Shown here one piece after another: positions 7,904 through 16,185 of a stretch of DNA of 55,585 nucleotides. The notes beneath the pieces are model-generated. The model made no database searches, was not told the origin of the DNA, and saw only the letters and a program-made list of their open reading frames with translations. How positions within the stretch are numbered: position 1 is the stretch's first letter; every line of letters starts with the position of its first letter. Source of the DNA: SIG603 sp964369225. GTDB lineage: Bacteria; Bacillota; Clostridia; Oscillospirales; Acutalibacteraceae. The position numbers and the translations under genes are program-made. The stretch is from assembly GCA_964369225.1 (NCBI GenBank), contig CAYJER010000013.1:1-55585 (forward strand), in the 5' to 3' direction.

Positions 7904-9106
7904 ATGGCAAAGGCAAAATTTGAAAGAAATAAGCCACACGTAAATATCGGTACTATAGGTCACGTTGACCATGGTAAAACAACACTTACAGCGGCTATCA
8001 CAAAAGTATTGGCTCTTAAAGGTCAAGCTAAATTTGAAGATTATTCAATGATCGATAAGGCTCCAGAAGAGAGAGAGCGTGGTATCACAATCAACACAGC
8101 TCACGTTGAGTATGAGACAGACACACGTCACTATGCTCACGTTGACTGCCCAGGCCATGCTGACTATGTTAAAAACATGATCACTGGTGCTGCTCAAATG
8201 GACGGCGCTATTCTTGTTGTTTCAGCATCTGACGGTCCTATGCCACAAACAAGAGAGCATATCCTACTATCTCGCCAAGTTGGTGTTCCATACATCGTTG
8301 TATTCATGAACAAAGCTGACCAAGTTGATGACGAAGAGCTTCTTGACCTAGTTGAGATGGAGATCCGTGATCTACTAAACGAGTACGAGTTCCCAGGCGA
8401 CGACACACCAATCGTTCGTGGTTCAGGTCTTCTAGCTCTTGAGTCTGCTTCAACAGATCCAGCTGCTCCAGAGTATGCTTGTATCGTTGAGCTAATGAGC
8501 GAAGTTGATGCTTATATCCCAACTCCTGAGAGAAAAGCTGATCTTCCATTCCTAATGCCAGTTGAGGACGTTTTCACAATCACAGGCCGTGGTACAGTTG
8601 CTACAGGTAGAGTTGAGCGTGGACAAATCAAACTTTCAGAGGAAATCGAGATCGTTGGTCTTGCTGAAGAGTCAAGAAAAGTTGTTATCACAGGTATCGA
8701 GATGTTCAGAAAACTTCTTGATTATGCTGAGGCAGGCGATAACATCGGTGCTCTACTACGTGGTGTTCAAAGAACAGATATCGAGCGTGGTCAAGTTCTA
8801 GCTAAACCAGGTTCAATCAAACCTCATACAAAATTCAAAGGACAAGTTTATGTTCTTTCTAAAGAAGAGGGTGGACGTCATACTCCATTCTTCAACAACT
8901 ACCGTCCACAATTCTACTTCAGAACAACAGACGTAACAGGCGTTATCTCTCTACCAGAGGGAACAGAAATGTGTATGCCTGGCGATAACGTTGATATGGA
9001 CGTTGAGCTAATCACAACAATCGCTATCGAAGAGGGTCTACGTTTCGCTATCCGTGAGGGTGGACGTACAGTAGGTTCAGGCGTTGTTACAGCTATTAAC
9101 GCTTAA
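7904..9106 (+). CDS. tuf: Translation elongation factor Tu
   Basis: 400 residues; brings aminoacyl-tRNA to the ribosome. G motifs: GHVDHGKT (about 18-25), RGITIN, DCPGHADY (about 81-88), NKAD (about 136-139, where NKCD is common), SGLLALE in place of the usual SALKALE. Domains 2 and 3 are complete (EDVFTITGRGTVATGRVERG; RPQFYFRTTDVTG; FAIREGGRTVGSGVV). Starts at ATG behind AAAGGAGG. It completes the str cluster; the next element, only about 25 bases after the stop codon, is an FMN riboswitch, with no separate terminator between them. Confidence 0.99.
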   Translation: MAKAKFERNKPHVNIGTIGHVDHGKTTLTAAITKVLALKGQAKFEDYSMIDKAPEERERGITINTAHVEYETDTRHYAHVDCPGHADYVKNMITGAAQMDGAILVVSASDGPMPQTREHILLSRQVGVPYIVVFMNKADQVDDEELLDLVEMEIRDLLNEYEFPGDDTPIVRGSGLLALESASTDPAAPEYACIVELMSEVDAYIPTPERKADLPFLMPVEDVFTITGRGTVATGRVERGQIKLSEEIEIVGLAEESRKVVITGIEMFRKLLDYAEAGDNIGALLRGVQRTDIERGQVLAKPGSIKPHTKFKGQVYVLSKEEGGRHTPFFNNYRPQFYFRTTDVTGVISLPEGTEMCMPGDNVDMDVELITTIAIEEGLRFAIREGGRTVGSGVVTAINA

Positions 9107-9131
9107 TTTTATTCTGAATAAAATATAATAG

Positions 9132-9250
9132 TTTCTTCAGGGCGAGGTGCAATTCCTCACCGGTGGTAAAGCCCACGACCTGTGTATTTTGCATGGCTGA
9201 TTTGGTGAAATTCCAAAGCCGACGGTATAGTCCGGATGATAGAAGAGAGT
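9132..9250 (+). promoter_or_regulatory. FMN riboswitch (RFN element)
   Basis: The conserved RFN core is readable: CTTCAGGGCGAGGTGCAATTC, CCTCACCGGTGGTAAAGCCC, CCGACGGTATAGTCCGGATG and a closing GAAGAGA that pairs with TTTCTTC at the 5' side. FMN binding normally stops transcription or translation of riboflavin genes. Here a strong intrinsic terminator follows and the controlled gene is a riboflavin transporter. A TATAAT box at 9124-9129 is too close, with no good -35, to be a convincing promoter; the transcript may come from tuf. Confidence 0.95.
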
Positions 9251-9295
9251 ATTGCAGTATCTTTGTGCATTTTTGCATACATTTATTGTAATTTT

Positions 9296-9331
9296 CGCCC
9301 TATGATTTTTTCATAGGGCGTTTCTTCTTTT
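9296..9331 (+). terminator. Riboswitch-controlled intrinsic terminator
   Basis: A perfect 10-bp stem CGCCCTATGA (9296-9305) with TCATAGGGCG (9311-9320), loop TTTTT, then TTTCTTCTTTTT. It lies between the FMN aptamer and ribU and fits transcriptional attenuation. Confidence 0.92.
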
Positions 9332-9363
9332 TAAATTAATTACAATAAATATTGAGGTGCAAA

Positions 9364-9978
9364 ATGAAAAAAGAAATGTCTTTAGTAACAAAATTAACCC
9401 TAACCGCAATTTTGGCTGCGGTTTCATCCGTTTTAATGTTTTTTAGTGTAAATGTTCCATTTATGCCAAGTTTTATTAAATTTGATTTTTCAGAGCTTCC
9501 TGCTATGTTCGCATCATTTTTAATAGGACCGTTTAGCGGAGTAGTTGTAGTATTCATAAAAAATGCAGTAAACTTACTTACGACAACAACAGCTGGTGTA
9601 GGCGAGCTTTCAAACTTCCTTTTAGGGGTAGCTTTTGTTTTGCCAACTGGCTTAATATACAAAAAATGGCGAACACGCAAAGGAGCCGTAGCTGGTGCTT
9701 TTGCAGGTGCTGTGTTGATGGCTGTGCTGAGTGTTCCGTCAAATTTCTTCATTGTATACCCAGTTTATTATAATTTTATGCCACTTGAGGCAATTCTAGG
9801 TTTATACAATGTAATTAATCCGTTTATCGGCACAGAGCCAACAAACGAGAATTTATTGAATGCACTACTAATATTCAATATGCCTTATACTTTCATAAAA
9901 GGCATGTTTATAGTAGGAATTACGTTCTTAATTTATAAACCGCTTTCACCAATATTTAGACTTAAAAAATTAAATTAA
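9364..9978 (+). CDS. ribU: Riboflavin ECF transporter substrate-binding subunit
   Basis: 204-residue hydrophobic protein with about six membrane segments; S-component that binds riboflavin and works with the shared EcfA/EcfA'/EcfT energy module (not in this window). RibU-like features: an N-terminal LTLTAILAAVSSVLMFF helix, FDFSELPAMFASFLIGPFSG (about 40-59) and KNAVNLLTTTTAGVGELSNF (about 67-86). ATG 9364 is chosen because GAGGTG sits 5 bases upstream; an in-frame TTG at 9352 overlaps that site. The FMN riboswitch in front supports the riboflavin assignment. Confidence 0.93.
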   Translation: MKKEMSLVTKLTLTAILAAVSSVLMFFSVNVPFMPSFIKFDFSELPAMFASFLIGPFSGVVVVFIKNAVNLLTTTTAGVGELSNFLLGVAFVLPTGLIYKKWRTRKGAVAGAFAGAVLMAVLSVPSNFFIVYPVYYNFMPLEAILGLYNVINPFIGTEPTNENLLNALLIFNMPYTFIKGMFIVGITFLIYKPLSPIFRLKKLN

Positions 9979-10070
9979 AGGAGAATATTTGTCGCATAAA
10001 TTTGTATGGGTGAAGTGTCGCTTCTCAGGATTTATTACTTAGAAACTTTGCTTATGATTAAACCTAATTT

Positions 10071-10351
10071 AATAAAATATTGTAGGGGAGGGCACAGAGA
10101 CCAGACGTGTTGATTAGAGAAATTTAGCAATGTAGGGGACGGGTTTTCCGTCCCGAAAACTGTCGGTTATTGCTAAATTTCCACGGGACGGAAAACCCGT
10201 CCCCTACATTAATTTGTGCGTTTTAACGAATTAAATTTTAACTAAAAAACGTAATCAACACATCTGCACAGAGACCATCCCCTACAATCTAACATTATGT
10301 TTGCTAAAGTTCTAAGACTTGAGACCCGTCCCCTACAAATAAGCATTCAGT
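10071..10351. repeat. Palindromic intergenic element, GACGGG type, with full outer modules
   Basis: Fills the gap between ribU and the glycosidase gene (9979-10389). Core arms 10129-10155 and 10184-10210 are a perfect 27-bp inverted repeat; the 28-base spacer is the exact reverse complement of the spacer in the copy at 15524-15605. Left outer module AATAAAATATTGTAGGGGAGG; right modules TTTGTGCGTTTTAACGAATT, CACATCTGCACAGAGACC, CCCCTACAATCTAACATT, then ACCCGTCCCCTACAAATAAG. The first 90 bases of the gap show nothing I can name. Confidence 0.9.
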
Positions 10352-10389
10352 TTGCTTATGCTTACTACTATGCGACAAATAAAAATAAA

Positions 10390-13143
10390 ATGAAAAGTGA
10401 TATTACAGTTTTTGAAGAGTTAACAGAGATTAACAAATATGACATAGCTAATATTAATTTCAAAAAATATGACTCGATTGCGGATTGGACTTCAACTTTA
10501 AATAATGAAGACGAAAAAAAGATTTATGATAGCCGAGAAGCTTTTACTTTTGGTATGCCTTGCTGTGGAATTGCTAGTGGACATGTGCTTGTGCGTTCTG
10601 ATGGAACTTTGGCAAGGTTTTTCAGTCACTTAGCCAATGATGATGTAGATATAAGTACTCACTGGTCTCAATTTAGTCCAATGAGTAAAAGGAAGGCTCA
10701 ATATCCTTATGGATATAGAAGCATAAGACCAGAGGCTAACATTAAACAAGGTTTTTATATATCTGCTCAAAGAGAGGGCTTGCGTCCTCAAGCTTTAATG
10801 CTTAGTGAAGATGGATTTTCTAAGATTGAGTTTGATCCTCAATATCCGGTTGCAACCATAGACTATAAGGGTGCTAGAGAACCGCTTTTTCCACTTGATA
10901 TAAGCGCAGAAGTTTTCTCGCCGTTTATTCCATTTGATTTAAGAAATTCAGCAAATCCTGTTACAATATATAAATTCACTGTGACTAATAATACGGGTGA
11001 GGATATTGTTGCAAACTTAGGTGGATACCTTGAAAACATTATATGTAAAAAAGAAAAACCATACGCAAACGCTGCAAGAGTTAATAGTGCTAGCAGAAGT
11101 CATAACATGGCTAATGTTACTATGACTGTGGAAGAAAAGTTGCTTTCAGAAATTGGAACAGATTTAAACAAAAGCGCAAATGATTATGGTGATATGTCTT
11201 TATCTGTGATTGCTGATAATCCTTATTCAGCCGCTGTAATGCACGGCAAAGATGGTAAAATATACACAGGTGACTTTGCTGGAATTAGATATACTGATGG
11301 AAATATTGCTGAAAGAGATACTTTAGGAGAAAGCTTTTATGAGTGTCATATTGCACAAGAGGCTATAGGTTATGCCTCTGCAAATATGAAGCTAAAGCCA
11401 AGTGAGAGCAGTACTGTTACTTTCTTGATTTCTTGGAACTTCCCTAATTTTAATAATAATTACCCTAATAAAAAGGCGAATATAGGTAGAATGTACTCGA
11501 ATTGGTATAAAAATTCGATTGAAGTGGCAGAGTATGTCAAAGACAATTTTGAGTATTTATATGCAGAAACAATTAAATTTAGGGATACATACTATAGCTC
11601 TAATTTGCCTTATTGGTTTGTTCAGCAGTGTATAAGATCGCTTTCAACTGTTGCAACGCATCCTATGGAGTGGTGGAAAGATGGTAGTTTCCATGCTATG
11701 GAGGGAGTTGTATTCTGTTTTGGAGCGCCTAACCATGTTTGGGAGTACATTCAAGCTGTGGCTTACTTCTTTCCAGAAATTGAAAAGAATTTTAGAATTA
11801 AGCGTGATATTGGTACCGCTCTTAAAGATAACGGTAGACTTAATTTTAGAGAATTTGATGATACTATTAAAGATGACAAAGACCTAAAAGAGATAGTTGC
11901 AGATGTAGATGCTTTACATGAAGCACGTATGCAGTGGTATTTTGCAGCCGATGGACAGTGCGGAACTATTCTCAGATTTTACAGAGAGCATTTGTTAAGC
12001 CCGGATAATAGTTTTTTAGAGCAAGTTTGGGAAAGCGTTAAGAAAATGATTTCATACTTGATTTTCCAAGATGGTCTTGACGGTGAAGTCAATGGAATGA
12101 TTACCGCTCCACAGCATAACACCTCTGACGCTTTTTTAGTTGGAGCTAACACTTTTACAGGTTCAGGATATTTAGCGTCACTTAGAGCCTGTGAAGAAAT
12201 GGCTAAAATAATGGGAGATTTTGAAATTGCCAAAGAGTATAGAAGAATTTTTGAGAGTGGAAGACAGTACACTATTGATAATCTTTGGAATGGCGAATAC
12301 TTCATCAACACATCAAATGAAGAGTTGAGAACCGCTTTCGAGGCGATTACTTATGGACAAGGCTGTCATATTGATCAGTTGTTTGGGCAAACATGGGCAT
12401 TCTCTTTGGGGCTAGGTTATCTTTACCCAGAAAATATGGTTAAAACTGCACTTAAGAGCCTGTTTAAATATAACTTTGTGTATAATCAAGACTTAGTTAT
12501 AAACAAGCTTAAAATGTTAGAGGTTATAGGTTCACAGGCTAATCCACAAGATGCTGGAATGCTTACATGCACATATCCTAAAGAGACCCCAGTGGAAGAC
12601 GGTGAGCCAAACTACTGGTATTCAGAGTTTACATGGTCTGGTTTTGAGTATCATGCTGCTAGTGCCATGATTAGGGTAGGCTTAGTAGAAGAGGGTATGG
12701 CTGTCTACCGTGCGATTTATGAAAGATATCAACCTAATTATCATAACCCATACAACGAGATAGAGGGTGGAGACCACTACACTAGGGCGATGGCTGCCTA
12801 CGGCGGAATGCTTGCAATTAGCGGTTTTTATTGTGATACTGCTAAGGCAGAAATTAAATTTGCACCTAAAATTCAAAAAGACAACTTTAAGGTTTTTTAC
12901 TCTACTGGAAATTCTTATGGTATTTTTATCCAAGATGCTAAGAATGGTGTTAATTTAAGCACTAAGTCAGGCGTTACTATTGTTAAAACTATCGAGTTAG
13001 AAGTTTTAGGCGAAATTTCAGCTGTCAATGTGAAAATTGATGGGGAAGAGGTTAATTCAAGCTTTATTCAAGATGGAAACAAGCTTACAATTAATCTTGA
13101 TAGTAAATATAAATCAACAGAAGTTCAAATTAAATTTAACTAA
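10390..13143 (+). CDS. GH116-type glycosidase (GBA2-like, DUF608 family)
   Basis: About 917 residues. The N-terminal domain carries FGMPCCGIASGHVLVRSDGT (about 53-72), the MPxGGIGxG-like entry motif of the GBA2/GH116 group; the C-terminal alpha-toroid has AMEGVVFCFGAPNHVWEY (Glu438 the candidate nucleophile), QGCHIDQLFGQTWAF (Asp662 the candidate acid/base) and FTWSGFEYHAASAMIRVGL plus NEIEGGDHYTRAMA. Known members cleave beta-glucosides, beta-xylosides or glucosylceramide; the substrate here is unknown. No signal peptide, so likely cytoplasmic. The in-frame ATG at 10297 would encode 31 residues from repeat DNA; ATG 10390 is preferred, although no clear Shine-Dalgarno is seen for it. Confidence 0.82.
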   Translation: MKSDITVFEELTEINKYDIANINFKKYDSIADWTSTLNNEDEKKIYDSREAFTFGMPCCGIASGHVLVRSDGTLARFFSHLANDDVDISTHWSQFSPMSKRKAQYPYGYRSIRPEANIKQGFYISAQREGLRPQALMLSEDGFSKIEFDPQYPVATIDYKGAREPLFPLDISAEVFSPFIPFDLRNSANPVTIYKFTVTNNTGEDIVANLGGYLENIICKKEKPYANAARVNSASRSHNMANVTMTVEEKLLSEIGTDLNKSANDYGDMSLSVIADNPYSAAVMHGKDGKIYTGDFAGIRYTDGNIAERDTLGESFYECHIAQEAIGYASANMKLKPSESSTVTFLISWNFPNFNNNYPNKKANIGRMYSNWYKNSIEVAEYVKDNFEYLYAETIKFRDTYYSSNLPYWFVQQCIRSLSTVATHPMEWWKDGSFHAMEGVVFCFGAPNHVWEYIQAVAYFFPEIEKNFRIKRDIGTALKDNGRLNFREFDDTIKDDKDLKEIVADVDALHEARMQWYFAADGQCGTILRFYREHLLSPDNSFLEQVWESVKKMISYLIFQDGLDGEVNGMITAPQHNTSDAFLVGANTFTGSGYLASLRACEEMAKIMGDFEIAKEYRRIFESGRQYTIDNLWNGEYFINTSNEELRTAFEAITYGQGCHIDQLFGQTWAFSLGLGYLYPENMVKTALKSLFKYNFVYNQDLVINKLKMLEVIGSQANPQDAGMLTCTYPKETPVEDGEPNYWYSEFTWSGFEYHAASAMIRVGLVEEGMAVYRAIYERYQPNYHNPYNEIEGGDHYTRAMAAYGGMLAISGFYCDTAKAEIKFAPKIQKDNFKVFYSTGNSYGIFIQDAKNGVNLSTKSGVTIVKTIELEVLGEISAVNVKIDGEEVNSSFIQDGNKLTINLDSKYKSTEVQIKFN

Positions 13144-13147
13144 AATA

Positions 13148-13176
13148 AGCCCTTGATTTAGTGAAAATCAAGGGCT
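13148..13176 (+). terminator. Hairpin after the GH116 gene
   Basis: Perfect 12-bp stem AGCCCTTGATTT (13148-13159) with 13165-13176 and a 5-base loop, 5 bases after the stop codon. There is no T-tract after it, so it could be a weak terminator or an mRNA 3' end protector. Confidence 0.55.
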
Positions 13177-13196
13177 AAGCTTATAGAAAAATAAAT

Positions 13197-13258
13197 TTGA
13201 TGAAACATTGTAGGGGAGGGTCTGGATAATATCCTCCCCTACAAATAAGAATTGAGAT
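13197..13258. repeat. Short single-hairpin member of the palindromic family
   Basis: TTGTAGGGGAGG (13208-13219) pairs perfectly with CCTCCCCTACAA (13233-13244) around a loop with GGATAATAT. The flanks AAATTTGATGAAACATTG and AAATAAGAATTGAGATTG match the outer modules of longer copies, so this is the outer shell without the inner palindrome. Confidence 0.8.
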
Positions 13259-13387
13259 TGCTTGTAACTTTATTCTCGTATAAATCACCCTATGTTATTA
13301 AATATATTTGATTATTTATTGTATAATTAAATTATAATACTTTAAATTAAAATTTTCAAAAATTTCTAAAATCTTAAACAAATCTTA

Positions 13388-13430
13388 AGAATTAAAAAAA
13401 CAAAACCCGAGGTTTAATTTACCTCGGGTT
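13388..13430 (-). terminator. Terminator of the clostripain-like gene
   Basis: On the minus strand a 10-bp stem (13404-13413 with 13421-13430, AACCCGAGGT/ACCTCGGGTT) is followed by TTTTGTTTTTTTAA. It lies 7 bases after the stop codon. Confidence 0.92.
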
Positions 13431-13437
13431 AAAAATT

Positions 13438-15435
13438 TTATTCCACTGTGTATATGTCGCCATCTAATACTTCAAATGTTGCAAATTCTGAATAGCTTGT
13501 GTTTCCTTGTGTGTCCTGCATACAGTATGTCATAAAGTAGTATCCGTCAAATAAATATTCTTCGGTGAAAGTTGTTTCAGAAGAATATACAATCTCGGCT
13601 CCAATATATTCTGAAAAATCTTCGTCTGACTCTAAATCTGTGATGTAGTGGATAGTCTCGATTACGTCGCCTTCTTGTAGTATATACATGTTTTTATCGG
13701 CAGCTCCTGAATCATCAAGCGCTTTTCTAGCTCCTAAAATATCGAACTGCTCATTATCATAATCATAGACAACAGTTAGGTTGTAATCCTCGCCGTTTAG
13801 TAAGACTGGTACTGAATATTCGTTGTAGCTGTCACCCTCGTTTACAAGCTCCATATAGCATATTGCACCGTCTATATGTCCCCACACTCCACGAAAGTTA
13901 TCTTTAAATATTCCATTATCCCAGTCATAGAAAATATCGTTGTCTGAACCTAATGAAATTAAAGTGTCTTCGTCGGCTGGTGAATAATAAAGCTCAAATG
14001 TTAGGCTTGATAAAATATCGTAAGCTTCTGGCCCTAATTCTAGTGTTGCATGGCCGTCTTCATCCATAGTGATAGGGTAGTCTTCCCAATCTTCATCCTC
14101 TAGGGTTTCAAGCTCTGGAACTGTTTCTTCTTCATAATTTAGTGAAGAGTTTAGATATTCCATTCCGCTCTCGTCAAAAGTTCCTGTTAAGGCATATTGA
14201 TATAGATAGTTAAATGAGTCTGACGGAGAAACATAGCTGTATTCATAGAAATTGTTTGCATCGCCATCATATGGGAAATAACAAGCAAGACCCATGCCGT
14301 CAGGACGATAAACGCTACCAATTTTATATACAACTGCGTCGTTAAGTGTGCTAATTAAGGCAGAAGATGTTTCTGGGAAATATTCTTCAAGATTAAGGAT
14401 GAATTGTCCCATGTCCATCATATTTGTGTAGCCTTGCTCACGTGTGTTTCCACCGTAATTCTCTACACTGTTTGCAATACTAGTCATTCTTGTAAGAATT
14501 GAATTGTCTTGATTTACTGCATAATCAAGCGCTTCAAGTCCAAAGTTATTATATGCCTCGACTACAGGGGCTATCTTAGAAAGGTCTGTTACAGAAAGTG
14601 TGATTTCCTCGTGCGTGCCTTCAATTTCACAGCCCTCTACAAAGGTATCACATATAACTGTGCCTAATTCTTGTGGTGAAATAGTTGTGTTATCTGCTAA
14701 TGCCTGCATAATTCCAGAATAGTACCATCCGTTGCCTGGCTCTAATTCTTCTGAGGCTACTAAGTAGTTAGAAAAACTTGAAAAAGTATTAGCAGTTGCT
14801 AAAGTAGCCATTAGGCAAGTGTCAAAACCTACTATATCAATAGGATATGTATCTAAATCTGTTCCGTAAACAGTGCTAAAGGCATCGTAAAGCTCTGTTA
14901 AAGTTAATGAGTCGTTGTCGTATAACTCGTCAAATGCTGCACCTGTGACTGAACCACCGCCATGATTCCAGAAGTTTACCATAGTTCTGTCTGCTGGGTA
15001 ATTCTCTTCTGCAAAGCTTAAGAACTCTACCAATGTGTTAGGGTCGCCCATGCTTGCGGAGTCAACATCTTCAATTAGATTAAGTCCTGTGTGGTCGTAC
15101 ACGTATCTTTGCATTGTTTCAGAACTTACAAAATCGTTATGCCACTGATTAGCTCCGCCTGTTTGAATGACAATTTTTACGCCCTCTGGAAGTTGAACGT
15201 TCATCATCTCGGTAAGATCGTTTGAAGCGGCTGCACCATCTGTTTCAAGGTCGCTACCGCAAAGATACCAGTACATAGCCCAGTCAGTGCCTGTGCTATC
15301 ATCTGATAGATTTTCACCGTTATCATCTGTTTGACTAACAGGCGAGTTTGAGTTTGGGTCTGTGGTTTCTTCACCACATGCTGTAAAGCTTAGAATTAAT
15401 GCTGTGGCTAAAATTGCTGAAATTATTTTTTTCAT
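13438..15435 (-). CDS. Clostripain-family (C11) cysteine protease, lipoprotein
   Basis: 665 residues. A lipoprotein signal (FTAC, Cys20) is followed by an acidic low-complexity linker (about 21-50). The C11 peptidase core has the catalytic His in NFWNHGGG (His158) and the catalytic Cys in IVGFDTCLMA (Cys207), plus an early WLCGSDLE-like segment (YLCGSDLET, 57-65) typical of the family. Clostripains cut after Arg or Lys; the specificity here is not known. The C-terminal third (from about 400) is beta-rich and not recognised. The protein should be anchored outside the membrane. It stands alone on the minus strand with its own strong terminator. Confidence 0.88.
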   Translation of the reverse strand: MKKIISAILATALILSFTACGEETTDPNSNSPVSQTDDNGENLSDDSTGTDWAMYWYLCGSDLETDGAAASNDLTEMMNVQLPEGVKIVIQTGGANQWHNDFVSSETMQRYVYDHTGLNLIEDVDSASMGDPNTLVEFLSFAEENYPADRTMVNFWNHGGGSVTGAAFDELYDNDSLTLTELYDAFSTVYGTDLDTYPIDIVGFDTCLMATLATANTFSSFSNYLVASEELEPGNGWYYSGIMQALADNTTISPQELGTVICDTFVEGCEIEGTHEEITLSVTDLSKIAPVVEAYNNFGLEALDYAVNQDNSILTRMTSIANSVENYGGNTREQGYTNMMDMGQFILNLEEYFPETSSALISTLNDAVVYKIGSVYRPDGMGLACYFPYDGDANNFYEYSYVSPSDSFNYLYQYALTGTFDESGMEYLNSSLNYEEETVPELETLEDEDWEDYPITMDEDGHATLELGPEAYDILSSLTFELYYSPADEDTLISLGSDNDIFYDWDNGIFKDNFRGVWGHIDGAICYMELVNEGDSYNEYSVPVLLNGEDYNLTVVYDYDNEQFDILGARKALDDSGAADKNMYILQEGDVIETIHYITDLESDEDFSEYIGAEIVYSSETTFTEEYLFDGYYFMTYCMQDTQGNTSYSEFATFEVLDGDIYTVE

Positions 15436-15523
15436 GTAAAGTTATCCTCGTTGTTTTATTTTAGTGTGGGAAATATATTTTATGTTGATGAAGCTTTTTG
15501 AATTGTAATAACTACAAAAAAAT

Positions 15524-15605
15524 AATGTAGGGGACGGGTTTTCCGTCCCGTGGAAATTTAGCAATAACCGACAGTTTTCGGGACGGAAAACCCGTCCCCT
15601 ACATT
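15524..15605. repeat. Palindromic intergenic element, GACGGG type
   Basis: Perfect 27-bp arms (15524-15550 and 15579-15605) with a 28-base spacer. The 82-bp core is the exact reverse complement of the core at 10129-10210, so the two are identical copies in opposite orientation. It is followed by TTGCTAAATTTCTCTAAGC and ACGTCTGGATATTATCCGCC, linking into the next member. Confidence 0.92.
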
Positions 15606-15674
15606 GCTAAATTTCTCTAAGCAACACGTCTGGATATTATCCGCCCAATAAATTGGAGCTATTGCTAAATCCAC

Positions 15675-15703
15675 GGGCGGTCACACAGGACCGCCCCTAC
15701 AAT
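15675..15703. repeat. Short palindrome directly behind the PH-domain gene
   Basis: GGGCGGTC (15675-15682) pairs with GACCGCCC (15689-15696); then CCTACAAT leads into the stop codon of the next gene at 15705. Read on the minus strand, the element's TGTAGGGG edge begins within a few bases of that stop, so it may act in 3'-end formation. Confidence 0.7.
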
Positions 15704-15704
15704 A

Positions 15705-16079
15705 TTATAATATATATGCGCTTAGATACTGATTAAACATTGCAATATCAAAATTGCCAAGCAGCTCAAATCTTACTTTTCCAAGACTGCTAAACCATAA
15801 CTCAAGTTCACAGTCAAGGTCGAAAAATCCTGCTGTCTCAACAGAAAAGGCTTGAACCTTGCTGTAGGGAAGAGAGGTGAAGTCTTTTTTCTTGCCTGTA
15901 ACACCTTGCACATTCACACAGACTATTCTTTTATTTGTGAAGATTACACTGTCTCGAACTGTTTTGAAAGTCGCAAATACCTCTTCATCGTCTACTATCA
16001 TTTTTTCTATCATCTTAAAGCCGTCGTCATTAGAGACCTGACGTAACTTTAAAAAATCTGCATTTTCAAAGTCTATCAT
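15705..16079 (-). CDS. Small bacterial PH-domain-like protein
   Basis: 124 residues from ATG 16079, with no signal peptide or membrane segment. The pattern TVRDSVIFTNKRIVCVNVQG followed by KDFTSLPYSKVQAFSVETAG and ELELWFSS is the strand order of bacterial pleckstrin-homology domains (bPH), which usually bind partners or membranes; no function can be assigned. A TTG at 16109 would add 10 residues; ATG 16079 is preferred because AAGGTC lies about 8 bases upstream. The reading frame ends right at a palindromic element. The gene has no functional neighbours. Confidence 0.7.
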   Translation of the reverse strand: MIDFENADFLKLRQVSNDDGFKMIEKMIVDDEEVFATFKTVRDSVIFTNKRIVCVNVQGVTGKKKDFTSLPYSKVQAFSVETAGFFDLDCELELWFSSLGKVRFELLGNFDIAMFNQYLSAYIL

Positions 16080-16185
16080 AATTATGACCTTGTCATTTTT
16101 GCCGCACAAAATGCAATAAAAATTTCGAGTTTGTTTCCCGTGACTGTCCTTTCTTCGTTATTTTCTATAGTTAAAATCCATTTAA

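Noticed and set aside
13148..13176. Confirmed terminator for the GH116 gene
   Set aside because: The stem is perfect, but the following AAGCTTATAG has no T-run; kept only as a possible terminator.
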